From assembly GCA_012514125.1 (NCBI GenBank), contig JAAZAW010000132.1, positions 1 to 5,885 of the forward strand: a stretch of 5,885 bases of DNA, read 5' to 3'. The stretch comes from Phycisphaerae bacterium. GTDB taxonomy: Bacteria > Planctomycetota > Phycisphaerae > JAAYCJ01. A program made the translations under genes and the position numbers. The notes below the pieces were generated by a model. It was given only the letters and a program-made list of their open reading frames with translations, was not told where the DNA came from and did no database searches. This document shows, piece after piece, positions 1-5,405 of the stretch. Each line of letters begins with the position of its first letter. The stretch's first letter is position 1.

Positions 1-329
1 ATCGGCTGTGCCGGCCAAAGCAAAATCGGAAAACTTGTCTCCAAAAGTACCGGTGCAATCTGACCGCTCGCACAATAACTGGTATGAGCCACAACCAGCA
101 GATCGATATTTTCTTTTTCCAATGCTTCAACACTCTGACGAATTTCTCCCTGAGTACAGGACACCGGCCCGCTAACAATCTTCAGCGAACTATCGCTTAA
201 TTCTCCGATAACCGTGCGCACGAACGCCTCGATTCGTCCGTTAAGATCGGGAATCAGCCTGCGATAAAGGTCTGCCATCAACGGCACGAGGCCCACGTTG
301 AATTTCATCGGACTATCGGTCATTTTCAT
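1..329 (-). CDS. L-fucose/L-arabinose isomerase-type sugar isomerase, N-terminal part (runs off the left edge)
   Basis: The frame is open from the ATG at 329 to the edge and gives about 109 residues of the N-terminal Rossmann-like domain of the L-fucose/L-arabinose isomerase superfamily. The family pattern is visible: a short beta strand ending in the GLVPLMADLY segment near the start, a helix with LIPDLNGRIEAF, a second strand with IVSGPVSC, a helix rich in Glu, then the strand DLLVVAHTSYCASGQ and the strand FPILLWPAQP. Family members interconvert an aldose and a ketose with a divalent metal; the metal-binding catalytic part lies beyond the window, so activity and substrate cannot be judged. 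The start at 329 (or the ATG at 323) is favoured because GAAAGG lies just upstream. The ATG at 308 would match the usual MKxxxGLxPL start of the family but has no ribosome site. The gene overlaps the end of the kinase by 17 nt, so the two are probably co-translated and act on the same sugar. Xylose isomerase-like TIM-barrel proteins do not look like this. Confidence 0.8.
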   Translation of the reverse strand, partial: MKMTDSPMKFNVGLVPLMADLYRRLIPDLNGRIEAFVRTVIGELSDSSLKIVSGPVSCTQGEIRQSVEALEKENIDLLVVAHTSYCASGQIAPVLLETSFPILLWPAQP

Positions 330-1701
330 TTTTCCTTTCAAGAATAGGCCGCTGCCGGGTCTGATACCAAGCATTGTATTCATCCACCCGGAAAGGCTCG
401 AATCGAAGAATCTGGTCTTCAGATGCATTATAACTCGAAGTCTCACCGCCCATCGCCATTCGCGCATACACCGCCGCACCATACGCGGTCATTTCATGAA
501 ACGTCACCGCTTCAACAGGAATATTACAGATTCCCGCGACAATCGCAGGCCAAATTCCACTGCTCGCAGCTCCGCCGGTCATAACGATTTTTTTGGCATC
601 GTGAATTTTATCGAGTTTCTCCAGCAAAAATCGCACCTGTGCACCTGCCGACTCCATATATCGGCGCATCGACAACAGCGGAGATTTCGTCTCTTCCGAA
701 ACACTCCCGCTCGAGATATCCATTTCAATCGCGTACCTGGGAACGGGCATCGTCGTCATCTCTGCTTCCATCCCCGCCAGACCTTCATAGCTCACACCCA
801 AACGGTCCAGAAGTCTGTCATATCCCTGCCCCACCGCTCCCATCGTCGCAATATAACCATAATCGTTGCCCACAAGATCACAACCCGGATGGATGGAAAA
901 ATGTTTTTCATCATACAGCGGCTGGTCCGATTTCCCATTGAGCACCCACGCCGTTCCGGTCCCCAGCATGAATTCGCCCACAGCATCGACCCCGGCAGCC
1001 CGCATGGCGGCGTACTGATCGTGCGAACTGGTAATCAACGAAACATCCACCCCTCGAACCTTGACCTCCGCAAATACTTGCAACGAATCCAACACCTGCG
1101 GCATCCAGTCAAGCTCGCATCCACACCAGCCAAGAATTTCCCGATCCCATTTTCGCGTGTGAATATCGAACATTCCGGTCATCTGCGCATGGGTAATATC
1201 CGTTACCGGCCGGCCCGTCAAACGTGAAACAATAAAATCCGGCACCGTCGTCACCGCCGACACATGTTTTTTTTCATCGTCACACGCCGCCAGCCAATCC
1301 TTGAGTTTACACACCGGCATCCAGCCCTTCGGCTCCCAACCGGTTTTTTTGTAAAATCGATCCATACCGAACGTTCGTTCCAAGTCCGCCACTGTCTCTT
1401 TTCTCGAACTTCCCGTCCACAAATATGCCGGCGAAATAGGCTCGAATTGCCTGTCCAGAATCACAAAACTGCCACCCTGCGCAGCAATGCTCAAGGCGAC
1501 TTTTTCATTCTTGATCAAACCCGCGTTTTGAAAATGTTCAATAATCCGGTAAAAATGCTCCAGCCAAATCGAGGCTGAAAGCCGACAAGAATCTTCCTGC
1601 GGACCGATCGGCAACGATACCGTCCCGCCAAGCCTCATCGACTCGTCAAGCAGCACCGCCTTAGTATTGGTTGTCCCAAAATCCAGCCCGCAATAAAGCA
1701 T
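313..1701 (-). CDS. FGGY-family carbohydrate kinase
   Basis: Complete 462-aa member of the FGGY sugar kinase family (xylulokinase, fuculokinase, gluconokinase and relatives), a cytosolic enzyme that phosphorylates a ketose or sugar acid with ATP. Visible motifs: the phosphate-1 loop DFGTTNTK at residues 7-14; the substrate-side Trp of YLWTGSSRK near 95; DFIVSRLTG at 155-163 followed by an FDIHTRKW segment, typical of xylulokinase-like members; the presumed catalytic base Asp228 in SSHDQ; the phosphate-2 loop GTGTAWVL at 247-254; and the adenosine-site glycines TGGAASSGIW at 375-384, with the AYGAAVYA helix at 406-413. It is somewhat shorter than the usual 480-500 residues because the loop region around 318-340, where many relatives carry a PYLxGERxP segment, is reduced. 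The ATG at 1701 has GGTGAG close upstream. The downstream overlapping isomerase suggests a ketose such as fuculose, ribulose or xylulose, but the substrate cannot be read from sequence, so no gene symbol is given. Confidence 0.9.
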   Translation of the reverse strand: MLYCGLDFGTTNTKAVLLDESMRLGGTVSLPIGPQEDSCRLSASIWLEHFYRIIEHFQNAGLIKNEKVALSIAAQGGSFVILDRQFEPISPAYLWTGSSRKETVADLERTFGMDRFYKKTGWEPKGWMPVCKLKDWLAACDDEKKHVSAVTTVPDFIVSRLTGRPVTDITHAQMTGMFDIHTRKWDREILGWCGCELDWMPQVLDSLQVFAEVKVRGVDVSLITSSHDQYAAMRAAGVDAVGEFMLGTGTAWVLNGKSDQPLYDEKHFSIHPGCDLVGNDYGYIATMGAVGQGYDRLLDRLGVSYEGLAGMEAEMTTMPVPRYAIEMDISSGSVSEETKSPLLSMRRYMESAGAQVRFLLEKLDKIHDAKKIVMTGGAASSGIWPAIVAGICNIPVEAVTFHEMTAYGAAVYARMAMGGETSSYNASEDQILRFEPFRVDEYNAWYQTRQRPILERKNENDR

Positions 1702-1710
1702 ATCTCACCG

Positions 1711-1750
1711 TGTTACAATCTAACATGATATAACAGATTATAACATGATC
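1711..1750 (-). promoter_or_regulatory. Probable operator of the sugar kinase-isomerase operon (three 10-bp tandem repeats plus an inverted repeat)
   Basis: Read on the plus strand, 1721-1730, 1731-1740 and 1741-1750 are TAACATGATA, TAACAGATTA and TAACATGATC, three copies in exact 10-bp register, so they lie on one face of the helix. The first and third agree at 9 of 10 positions. At 1711-1725 the sequence TGTTACAATCTAACA is a perfect 5-bp inverted repeat with a 5-nt spacer, reusing the first TAACA. The block covers the proposed -10 box and start point of the kinase gene, where a repressor would act. Tandem and inverted arrangements of this kind are common for regulators of sugar operons; which family binds here is unknown and no regulator gene is in the window. 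Confidence 0.45.
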
Positions 1751-1764
1751 GGAATAAAATGCAA
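1737..1764 (-). promoter_or_regulatory. Sigma70-like promoter (extended -10) for the sugar kinase-isomerase operon
   Basis: On the minus strand a perfect TATAAT lies at 1742-1737, preceded by TG one base upstream (TGTTATAAT, an extended -10). A weak -35, TTGCAT (3 of 6 matches), lies at 1764-1759 with a 16-nt spacer. Transcription would start near 1730, about 29 nt before the kinase ATG at 1701. The -10 overlaps the tandem repeats described as operator. The region is AT-rich, so part of the match could be chance. Confidence 0.5.
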
Positions 1765-1791
1765 TTGCTTTGAAATGTTTTTCTGACAAAC

Positions 1792-2286
1792 TCAAAAACC
1801 GTCGAGGTTCCAGGCAAGCTCACGAAAAACTTCACGAGGAATGGTGACGGTTTTCCACCGCGGCGAACGCGGCTTGATGTAATCGCGGTAATCATCGAGA
1901 TAAATGGCAAAAAATCGATAATAGCGATCACGAAATTTGAATGGTTCAAAAAGATTCACCCTGCCGAGGTCTTCAAGAAAAAACGCAAAAACGAAAACCG
2001 CCGCGAACGATTTACCAAAGACGCTCTGCCAGGTGGTCAGGGCGTCGATATCGTCCTGGGTAACCCAGGGATCATAGCTCCAGTCCGTTTTCGCGGGATG
2101 GGCCTTTCGGCCTTTGATATCGACAAGCAGATTCCGACGCTCGGGCATATAAACGATGAAATCGAAACTTTTAAGATTCACATCCGCAAAAGCGGCGCGA
2201 TGGACCTCGTTCACCGCCACATAAGGCAATGCCCGCTGACGCAGCAGATGCTCGAACGCCGACTCGTAATGATTGTCGCGTTTCAT
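1792..2286 (-). CDS. HYExAFE family protein, PD-(D/E)XK nuclease-like
   Basis: Complete 164-aa protein. Residues 6-12 read HYESAFE, exactly the motif that names the HYExAFE family, which I know as a planctomycete family of unknown role. The pattern that follows resembles a PD-(D/E)XK nuclease core: Glu8 or Glu12 in the first helix, Asp42 in SFDFIVY at the start of a strand, then the strand LLVDIKGRK with Asp56 and Lys58 as the DxK element. The rest is rich in aromatic residues (DWSYDPW, FRDRYYRFFAIYLDDY) with no transmembrane segment or signal peptide, so it is probably cytosolic. The ATG at 2286 has CGGAGA a few bases upstream. It starts 22 nt after the hisS stop with no terminator between them, so it is likely co-transcribed with hisS. 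Nuclease activity is inferred from motif spacing only; substrate and process (DNA repair, RNA or defence) are unknown. Confidence 0.8.
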   Translation of the reverse strand: MKRDNHYESAFEHLLRQRALPYVAVNEVHRAAFADVNLKSFDFIVYMPERRNLLVDIKGRKAHPAKTDWSYDPWVTQDDIDALTTWQSVFGKSFAAVFVFAFFLEDLGRVNLFEPFKFRDRYYRFFAIYLDDYRDYIKPRSPRWKTVTIPREVFRELAWNLDGF

Positions 2287-2308
2287 ACATTCTCCGCACG
2301 ATCAAAAT

Positions 2309-3649
2309 TTACAGCGACAGCTGTTCGGGACTTTTCAGAAATTCCTCTACATTCAACTGTCGCTGCTCGCCGCTTTGAAGATTTTTAACGCTGATGAGAT
2401 TTTGAGTTCGCGTCTCATCACCCACGATAATCGCAAATTTCGCCAGTCGACCGGTGGCGTATTTAAACTGTTTGCCCATGGCCTGACGCTTTGGGGCATA
2501 ATCGGCGGCAAAGCCCTTGCCTCGCAGACACCCGACAATTTTCAGGACCATGCCAAAAAGCGATGGGTCCGCGTCGATAACAAAAAATTCAGGCGGTTGG
2601 TGCGAGGGAATCATCGGTGCCTTGCCCAGTTCGTCGAGCAGATCCATCAACACCACATCTCCCATACCAAAACCCACCGCGGGCATCGACGGGCCTCCGA
2701 ACATGCTGATAAGATTATCGTATCGCCCGCCGCCGGCAATAGCACGCATCTTGGCAGAGCGGTCAAAAATTTCAAAAACGATACCGGTATAATAAGCAAG
2801 GCCGCGAACGACGGCGGGCTTGTAAACAAAATACTCGCCCACCCCGAAATCATCGAGGTATTGTTTGAGTTCACGCATCTTCGCCAATTCCGCCCGGCTT
2901 TGCTCCGAACGCGAAAGCGACTCGAGCGATGAAAGGTCCGGCACACGCAGGATGTTTTTCACCGCGGTGAGTTCTGTGTCGCAAACCCCCTGCTCACAGG
3001 CATACTTGTCGAACTCGGCTTCAGAGAGTTTTTCATATTTATCCATAATCGCAAACATCTGACCGTGACGTTCGGCGTCGATCCCCGCATCGATAAGTAA
3101 GGTACTGACAATAAATCGGCTGTTGACGCGAAGCTCGATCAGAACGGGTCCCAGCCCCACCTGCCGAAGAAAATCCAACGCCACAAAAATACATTCAGCG
3201 TCGGCAAGGACTTCGTCGGAACCAACAATATCGATATTCCACTGGAAAAATTCCCGCAATCGCCCTTTCTGCGGACGCTCAGCCCGACAGGATCGAGGAA
3301 TCGAAAACCACTTGATCGGGCGAGGCAGCGCATTGGCTTTGACTGCGATCATCCGCGCCAGCGTCGGTGTCAGCTCGGGCCGAAGCGCCAGATCCCGTCC
3401 ACCGCGATCTTCAAAACTAAAAAGCTGAGAAACTATCTCGTCGCCCGATTTAATCGTGTACAAATCCAGATGCTCGAAACTCGGTCCGTCATATTCCTCG
3501 AAACCATGACGCAGACTTGTTTGTCGCCACAATTGAAAAAGCCATTGCAGCCGAGCCATTTGTTCGGGATAAAAATCTCGCGTACCACGCGGAGCCTGCA
3601 AAATTGATTTCGTCTTTTTTGTCTGATTTTCACTCATGATATTGTCCAT
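2309..3649 (-). CDS. hisS: Histidyl-tRNA synthetase (HisRS)
   Basis: Complete 446-aa class II aminoacyl-tRNA synthetase that charges tRNA-His with histidine in the cytosol. Visible elements: the N-terminal APRGTRDFYPEQ at 19-30; motif 1 helix and strand around 35-65; ALRPELTP at 88-95 in the active site; motif 2 with SCRAERPQKGRLREFFQ at 120-136; the histidine-specific HisA segments VVRGLAYYTGIVFEIFD at 280-296 and AGGGRYDNL at 305-313; motif 3 around 324-337; and a C-terminal anticodon-binding domain from about 353 to 435 (FFVIDAD, ADYAPKRQAMGKQFKYA, AIIVGDE). In motif 3 the usual Arg of HisRS is absent (GFGMGDVVL). Two starts are possible: ATG at 3649, with GGA touching it, and ATG at 3637, with GGA seven bases upstream; the latter (442 aa, MSENQTKK) has the better spacing. 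The start lies directly behind a terminator-like hairpin, so regulation in the leader is possible. The HYExAFE gene follows. Confidence 0.95.
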   Translation of the reverse strand: MDNIMSENQTKKTKSILQAPRGTRDFYPEQMARLQWLFQLWRQTSLRHGFEEYDGPSFEHLDLYTIKSGDEIVSQLFSFEDRGGRDLALRPELTPTLARMIAVKANALPRPIKWFSIPRSCRAERPQKGRLREFFQWNIDIVGSDEVLADAECIFVALDFLRQVGLGPVLIELRVNSRFIVSTLLIDAGIDAERHGQMFAIMDKYEKLSEAEFDKYACEQGVCDTELTAVKNILRVPDLSSLESLSRSEQSRAELAKMRELKQYLDDFGVGEYFVYKPAVVRGLAYYTGIVFEIFDRSAKMRAIAGGGRYDNLISMFGGPSMPAVGFGMGDVVLMDLLDELGKAPMIPSHQPPEFFVIDADPSLFGMVLKIVGCLRGKGFAADYAPKRQAMGKQFKYATGRLAKFAIIVGDETRTQNLISVKNLQSGEQRQLNVEEFLKSPEQLSL

Positions 3650-3650
3650 T

Positions 3651-3679
3651 CCAAAAACCGGGACGGTGTGGCACCATCC
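3651..3679 (-). terminator. Rho-independent terminator-like hairpin between the lipoprotein gene and hisS
   Basis: On the minus strand GGATGGTG (3679-3672), loop CCA (3671-3669) and CACCGTCC (3668-3661) form an 8-bp stem with one G-T wobble, followed by CGG and TTTTT (3657-3653). The stem starts 3 nt after the lipoprotein stop, as expected for its terminator. The T-run is short and is interrupted from the stem by CGG, and it ends only 3 nt before the upstream hisS start codon, so it may be a partial terminator or an attenuator rather than a complete stop. Confidence 0.6.
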
Positions 3680-3682
3680 TAC

Positions 3683-4414
3683 TCAAGGCGTCGAAATCCA
3701 TTGTTCACAAACAATCGGATTTCCCGTACCGGGGTCGGGCACGGAAAAAACAATTCGCGTTCGACTCATCCAGCAAATTTGATCGTAAAGCGGCTCATAA
3801 AAAATAGTATACCACCCTCGGGCGTCGCGGCCCAGGGCGGTAAATCCATAGTACCCCGGACGGCCCAGCCCCACTTTCCTGACTTCACCGTTCGGACCAA
3901 AAATTTCCAACTGCCCACCTGACCAATCCGGCTCCTGACCATTGCTGGTCTTAAGCTCCACAGTAACCCGGCTTTGATAACAATCAAGCCGACTTACCCC
4001 TCGACCAACCAACTCATCGGGCAGATCATCCCGACCGCGATTGATCACCTGATCCCCTTCCCGATAATAGTCCGGTCGGCCTGCCGATCGATAAGCTCGC
4101 GCTTCAATCATATAGGTCCTGCCCCGACAACTTAAATCTATCGTCCACGAAAAACCATATTCGCCGGGGCCAACTTTCGTAAGCAATTCCTCCCGACCGT
4201 CAAAATTCAACACGACATAATCGGCGACATCCGGCGAAACCGTTACGCGAAAATCCACTTTCTGCCCGATATGAGCATAATGCGGACTTTGCACAGTATA
4301 AAGCCTGGGATTATCGGAATCCGAATTCGTCCAGACCCTCACCTGACTGACACTGCAACCGGTCAAACACACCGCTATCAAGCCTGATATCACAAATTCA
4401 ATCTTCGCGGTCAT
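3683..4414 (-). CDS. Secreted lipoprotein with two Ig-like beta domains, function unknown
   Basis: Complete 243-aa protein. Residues 1-20 form a lipoprotein signal peptide: Lys4, a hydrophobic stretch FVISGLIAVC, and the lipobox LTGC with Cys20 as the lipidated residue. The mature protein should be anchored in a membrane facing the periplasm. It has no catalytic motif that I recognise. It is rich in short beta strands, and residues about 50-108 and 147-206 look like two related beta-sandwich units: NFDGREELLTKVGPGEYGF in the first resembles IFGPNGEVRKVGLGRPGYYGF's framework in the second. Four further cysteines (96, 145, 214, 236) could form two disulfides. Its ATG overlaps the stop of the upstream YkgJ-type gene as ATGA, so it is probably translationally coupled to it. 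A hairpin follows its stop. I do not know a named family for it. Confidence 0.8.
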   Translation of the reverse strand: MTAKIEFVISGLIAVCLTGCSVSQVRVWTNSDSDNPRLYTVQSPHYAHIGQKVDFRVTVSPDVADYVVLNFDGREELLTKVGPGEYGFSWTIDLSCRGRTYMIEARAYRSAGRPDYYREGDQVINRGRDDLPDELVGRGVSRLDCYQSRVTVELKTSNGQEPDWSGGQLEIFGPNGEVRKVGLGRPGYYGFTALGRDARGWYTIFYEPLYDQICWMSRTRIVFSVPDPGTGNPIVCEQWISTP

Positions 4415-4836
4415 GCTTTAAGCGTTCCTTTTTTCTGCCGGGCTTTTCGTTTGTTCAAATACTCTTTGGCATAGGCTTCGATCTGTTCGATGGTGTCGAA
4501 TTTCAGATCGTATGGGTCTTCGGTGCTCGTGCCTTCGCAAGTTTCGGTCTTATACTTGCGGCAGATCGCCGGCCGGGTCTCGTAAATTTCACAACGATAA
4601 TTTTTACTTAAAAATCGACACGGCGTGGTAAAACAGATATACCAGTCATTATCTTCGACGAAAACACAGACGTTTTTATGGGCCAGGTACCATCGCAAAT
4701 CATCGAAATCGCCCGCGGCGGTCGGTTTATCGATCGGCACAGCCACATGCCCACAACACTGAGCTTTACACTTGAAACAAGGATTTTCTTTCTCAGACAC
4801 CGTCGCTTTTTTTCGTTTTGTCGTCATTTCATTCAT
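4411..4836 (-). CDS. YkgJ-type CxxCxxxCC cysteine-cluster protein
   Basis: Complete 141-aa protein of the YkgJ (UPF0153) type, predicted to chelate zinc or an iron-sulfur cluster; no member reaction is established to my knowledge. The cluster motif is clear: Cys20, Cys23, Cys27 and Cys28 in CFKCKAQCC, then Cys57, Cys68, Cys73 in TPCRFL, Cys82 in YRCEIYETRPAIC and Cys92 in CRKY, with Cys100. The TPCxFLxxxxCxIYxxRPxxCRxY arrangement is the family hallmark. The N-terminus (TKRKK) and C-terminus (NKRKARQKKGT) are strongly basic, which would suit contact with nucleic acid, though this is speculation. The ATG at 4836 and a second ATG at 4827 are both possible; neither has a good ribosome site. A TATAAT box lies about 35 nt upstream. 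The stop overlaps the lipoprotein start by 4 nt. Confidence 0.88.
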   Translation of the reverse strand: MNEMTTKRKKATVSEKENPCFKCKAQCCGHVAVPIDKPTAAGDFDDLRWYLAHKNVCVFVEDNDWYICFTTPCRFLSKNYRCEIYETRPAICRKYKTETCEGTSTEDPYDLKFDTIEQIEAYAKEYLNKRKARQKKGTLKA

Positions 4837-4870
4837 AATCTTTATAATAAATCAAATAAGTGAATGTCCT

Positions 4871-4876
4871 ATTATA
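4871..4876 (-). promoter_or_regulatory. Candidate -10 box for the YkgJ-lipoprotein pair
   Basis: A perfect TATAAT on the minus strand lies between the stop of the small membrane protein (4899) and the YkgJ start (4836), placing a start point near 4864 and a leader of about 28 nt. The -35 region is poor (TTTAAT-like at 16-nt spacing), so this is a weak call. With no hairpin after the membrane protein gene, read-through from it is also possible. Confidence 0.35.
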
Positions 4877-4898
4877 GCCTGCCCGAATCGAAATTAAA

Positions 4899-5285
4899 CT
4901 AATTTCGCAACTGGCTGCTGACGATAGTAACTCCTGTAAGGATCAGGACGATCCCAACCCATTGAAACGGGGTCAGCCGTTCCTGTAAACCGGAAAAAGC
5001 GGCGACAACCACAATAATACCAAACCCGCAACCGGTCATAATCGGATAAGCCAGCGAAACTTTGAACTTCTCCAGGGCAAAGGCATATAATGGAACATTA
5101 AGGGCAAAGAAAACCAGACCCAACAGGATATAAGGCGTGGCCAGCATGGACTTGGCGGCATGGAACACCCCCTCGGCGGCAACCGAACCGGTCTGACTCT
5201 TAAGCGAGTGCATTCCGAATTTAAGCAGCAGGTTGGCCAGGGCGTTCAAAACCACCGCGGAAACCAGAGCGAACAGATGCCACAT
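4899..5285 (-). CDS. Small four-helix DMT/SMR-type membrane transporter-like protein
   Basis: Complete 128-aa inner-membrane protein with four hydrophobic helices: about 5-22, 50-70, 79-98 and 106-124. It resembles a single-repeat member of the drug/metabolite transporter superfamily, near the SMR (EmrE) and EamA types. The third helix has SLAYPIMTGCGFGIIVVV and the last LTPFQWVGIVLILTGV, both typical. It is longer than the usual 105-115 residues because of a 20-residue loop (28-48) after helix 1. Lined up without gaps from residue 1, LK at 21-22 matches MK of EmrE, but the essential Glu14 of EmrE is Asn14 here, so proton-driven drug export is doubtful. The start is placed at the ATG at 5285, five bases behind a strong GGAGG. 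A longer reading from TTG at 5297 would have that TTG run into the ribosome site, so it is not used. Substrate unknown; it is divergent from thrS. Confidence 0.82.
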   Translation of the reverse strand: MWHLFALVSAVVLNALANLLLKFGMHSLKSQTGSVAAEGVFHAAKSMLATPYILLGLVFFALNVPLYAFALEKFKVSLAYPIMTGCGFGIIVVVAAFSGLQERLTPFQWVGIVLILTGVTIVSSQLRN

Positions 5286-5286
5286 T

Positions 5287-5295
5287 TTTGCCTCC
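5287..5295 (-). promoter_or_regulatory. Shine-Dalgarno site that decides the start of the small membrane protein
   Basis: GGAGG followed by CAAAA and ATG (5285-5283) on the minus strand is the strongest ribosome site in the window. It favours the ATG start and argues against the TTG at 5297, which abuts the site. Confidence 0.75.
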
Positions 5296-5321
5296 AAATC
5301 CTTAAAAAAACATAAGTGGGC

Positions 5322-5351
5322 TTGAGTCTTCCATGCCTTTACAGTTATAAT
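5322..5351 (+). promoter_or_regulatory. Sigma70-like promoter for thrS
   Basis: TTGAGT at 5322-5327 (4 of 6 matches to the -35 consensus) and a perfect TATAAT at 5346-5351, with an 18-nt spacer. Transcription would start near 5358, giving a leader of about 48 nt before the GTG at 5406. The -10 sits in GTTATAATAAC, a near-palindrome that also offers TATTAT on the minus strand, so it might serve the divergent membrane protein gene too, but I find no good -35 for that direction. Confidence 0.6.
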
Positions 5352-5405
5352 AACAAAGATTATTTCTTAAAAGAGTAATCCTCTTGTAGATGAAGGTATT
5401 TTAAC

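Noticed and set aside
298..1227. Long open frame of 309 codons on the plus strand opposite the FGGY kinase
   Set aside because: It is antisense to a gene with all family motifs. Its translation is rich in His, Arg and Pro and has no recognisable domain, as expected for a shadow frame.
1777..1799. Weak hairpin GTTTTTGA / TC..AAAAAC just after the HYExAFE stop
   Set aside because: AT-rich stem with a two-base bulge and no T-run behind it, so it is not a convincing terminator.
1713..1949. Minus-strand frame of 78 codons overlapping the end of the HYExAFE gene and the kinase promoter
   Set aside because: It lies in another frame of a recognised gene, has no good ribosome site, and runs through the promoter region; no domain is visible.
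2273..2932. Open frame of 219 codons on the plus strand opposite hisS
   Set aside because: Antisense to the conserved HisRS motifs, with biased composition and no ribosome site or domain.
5286..5297. TTG start at 5297 extending the small membrane protein by four residues
   Set aside because: The TTG abuts the GGAGG that is ideally spaced for the ATG at 5285, and the shorter protein aligns with EmrE from residue 1.
5390..5404. Four-codon frame MKVF with a stop just before the thrS GTG
   Set aside because: Too short and without its own ribosome site; it contains no threonine codons, so it is not a credible leader peptide.
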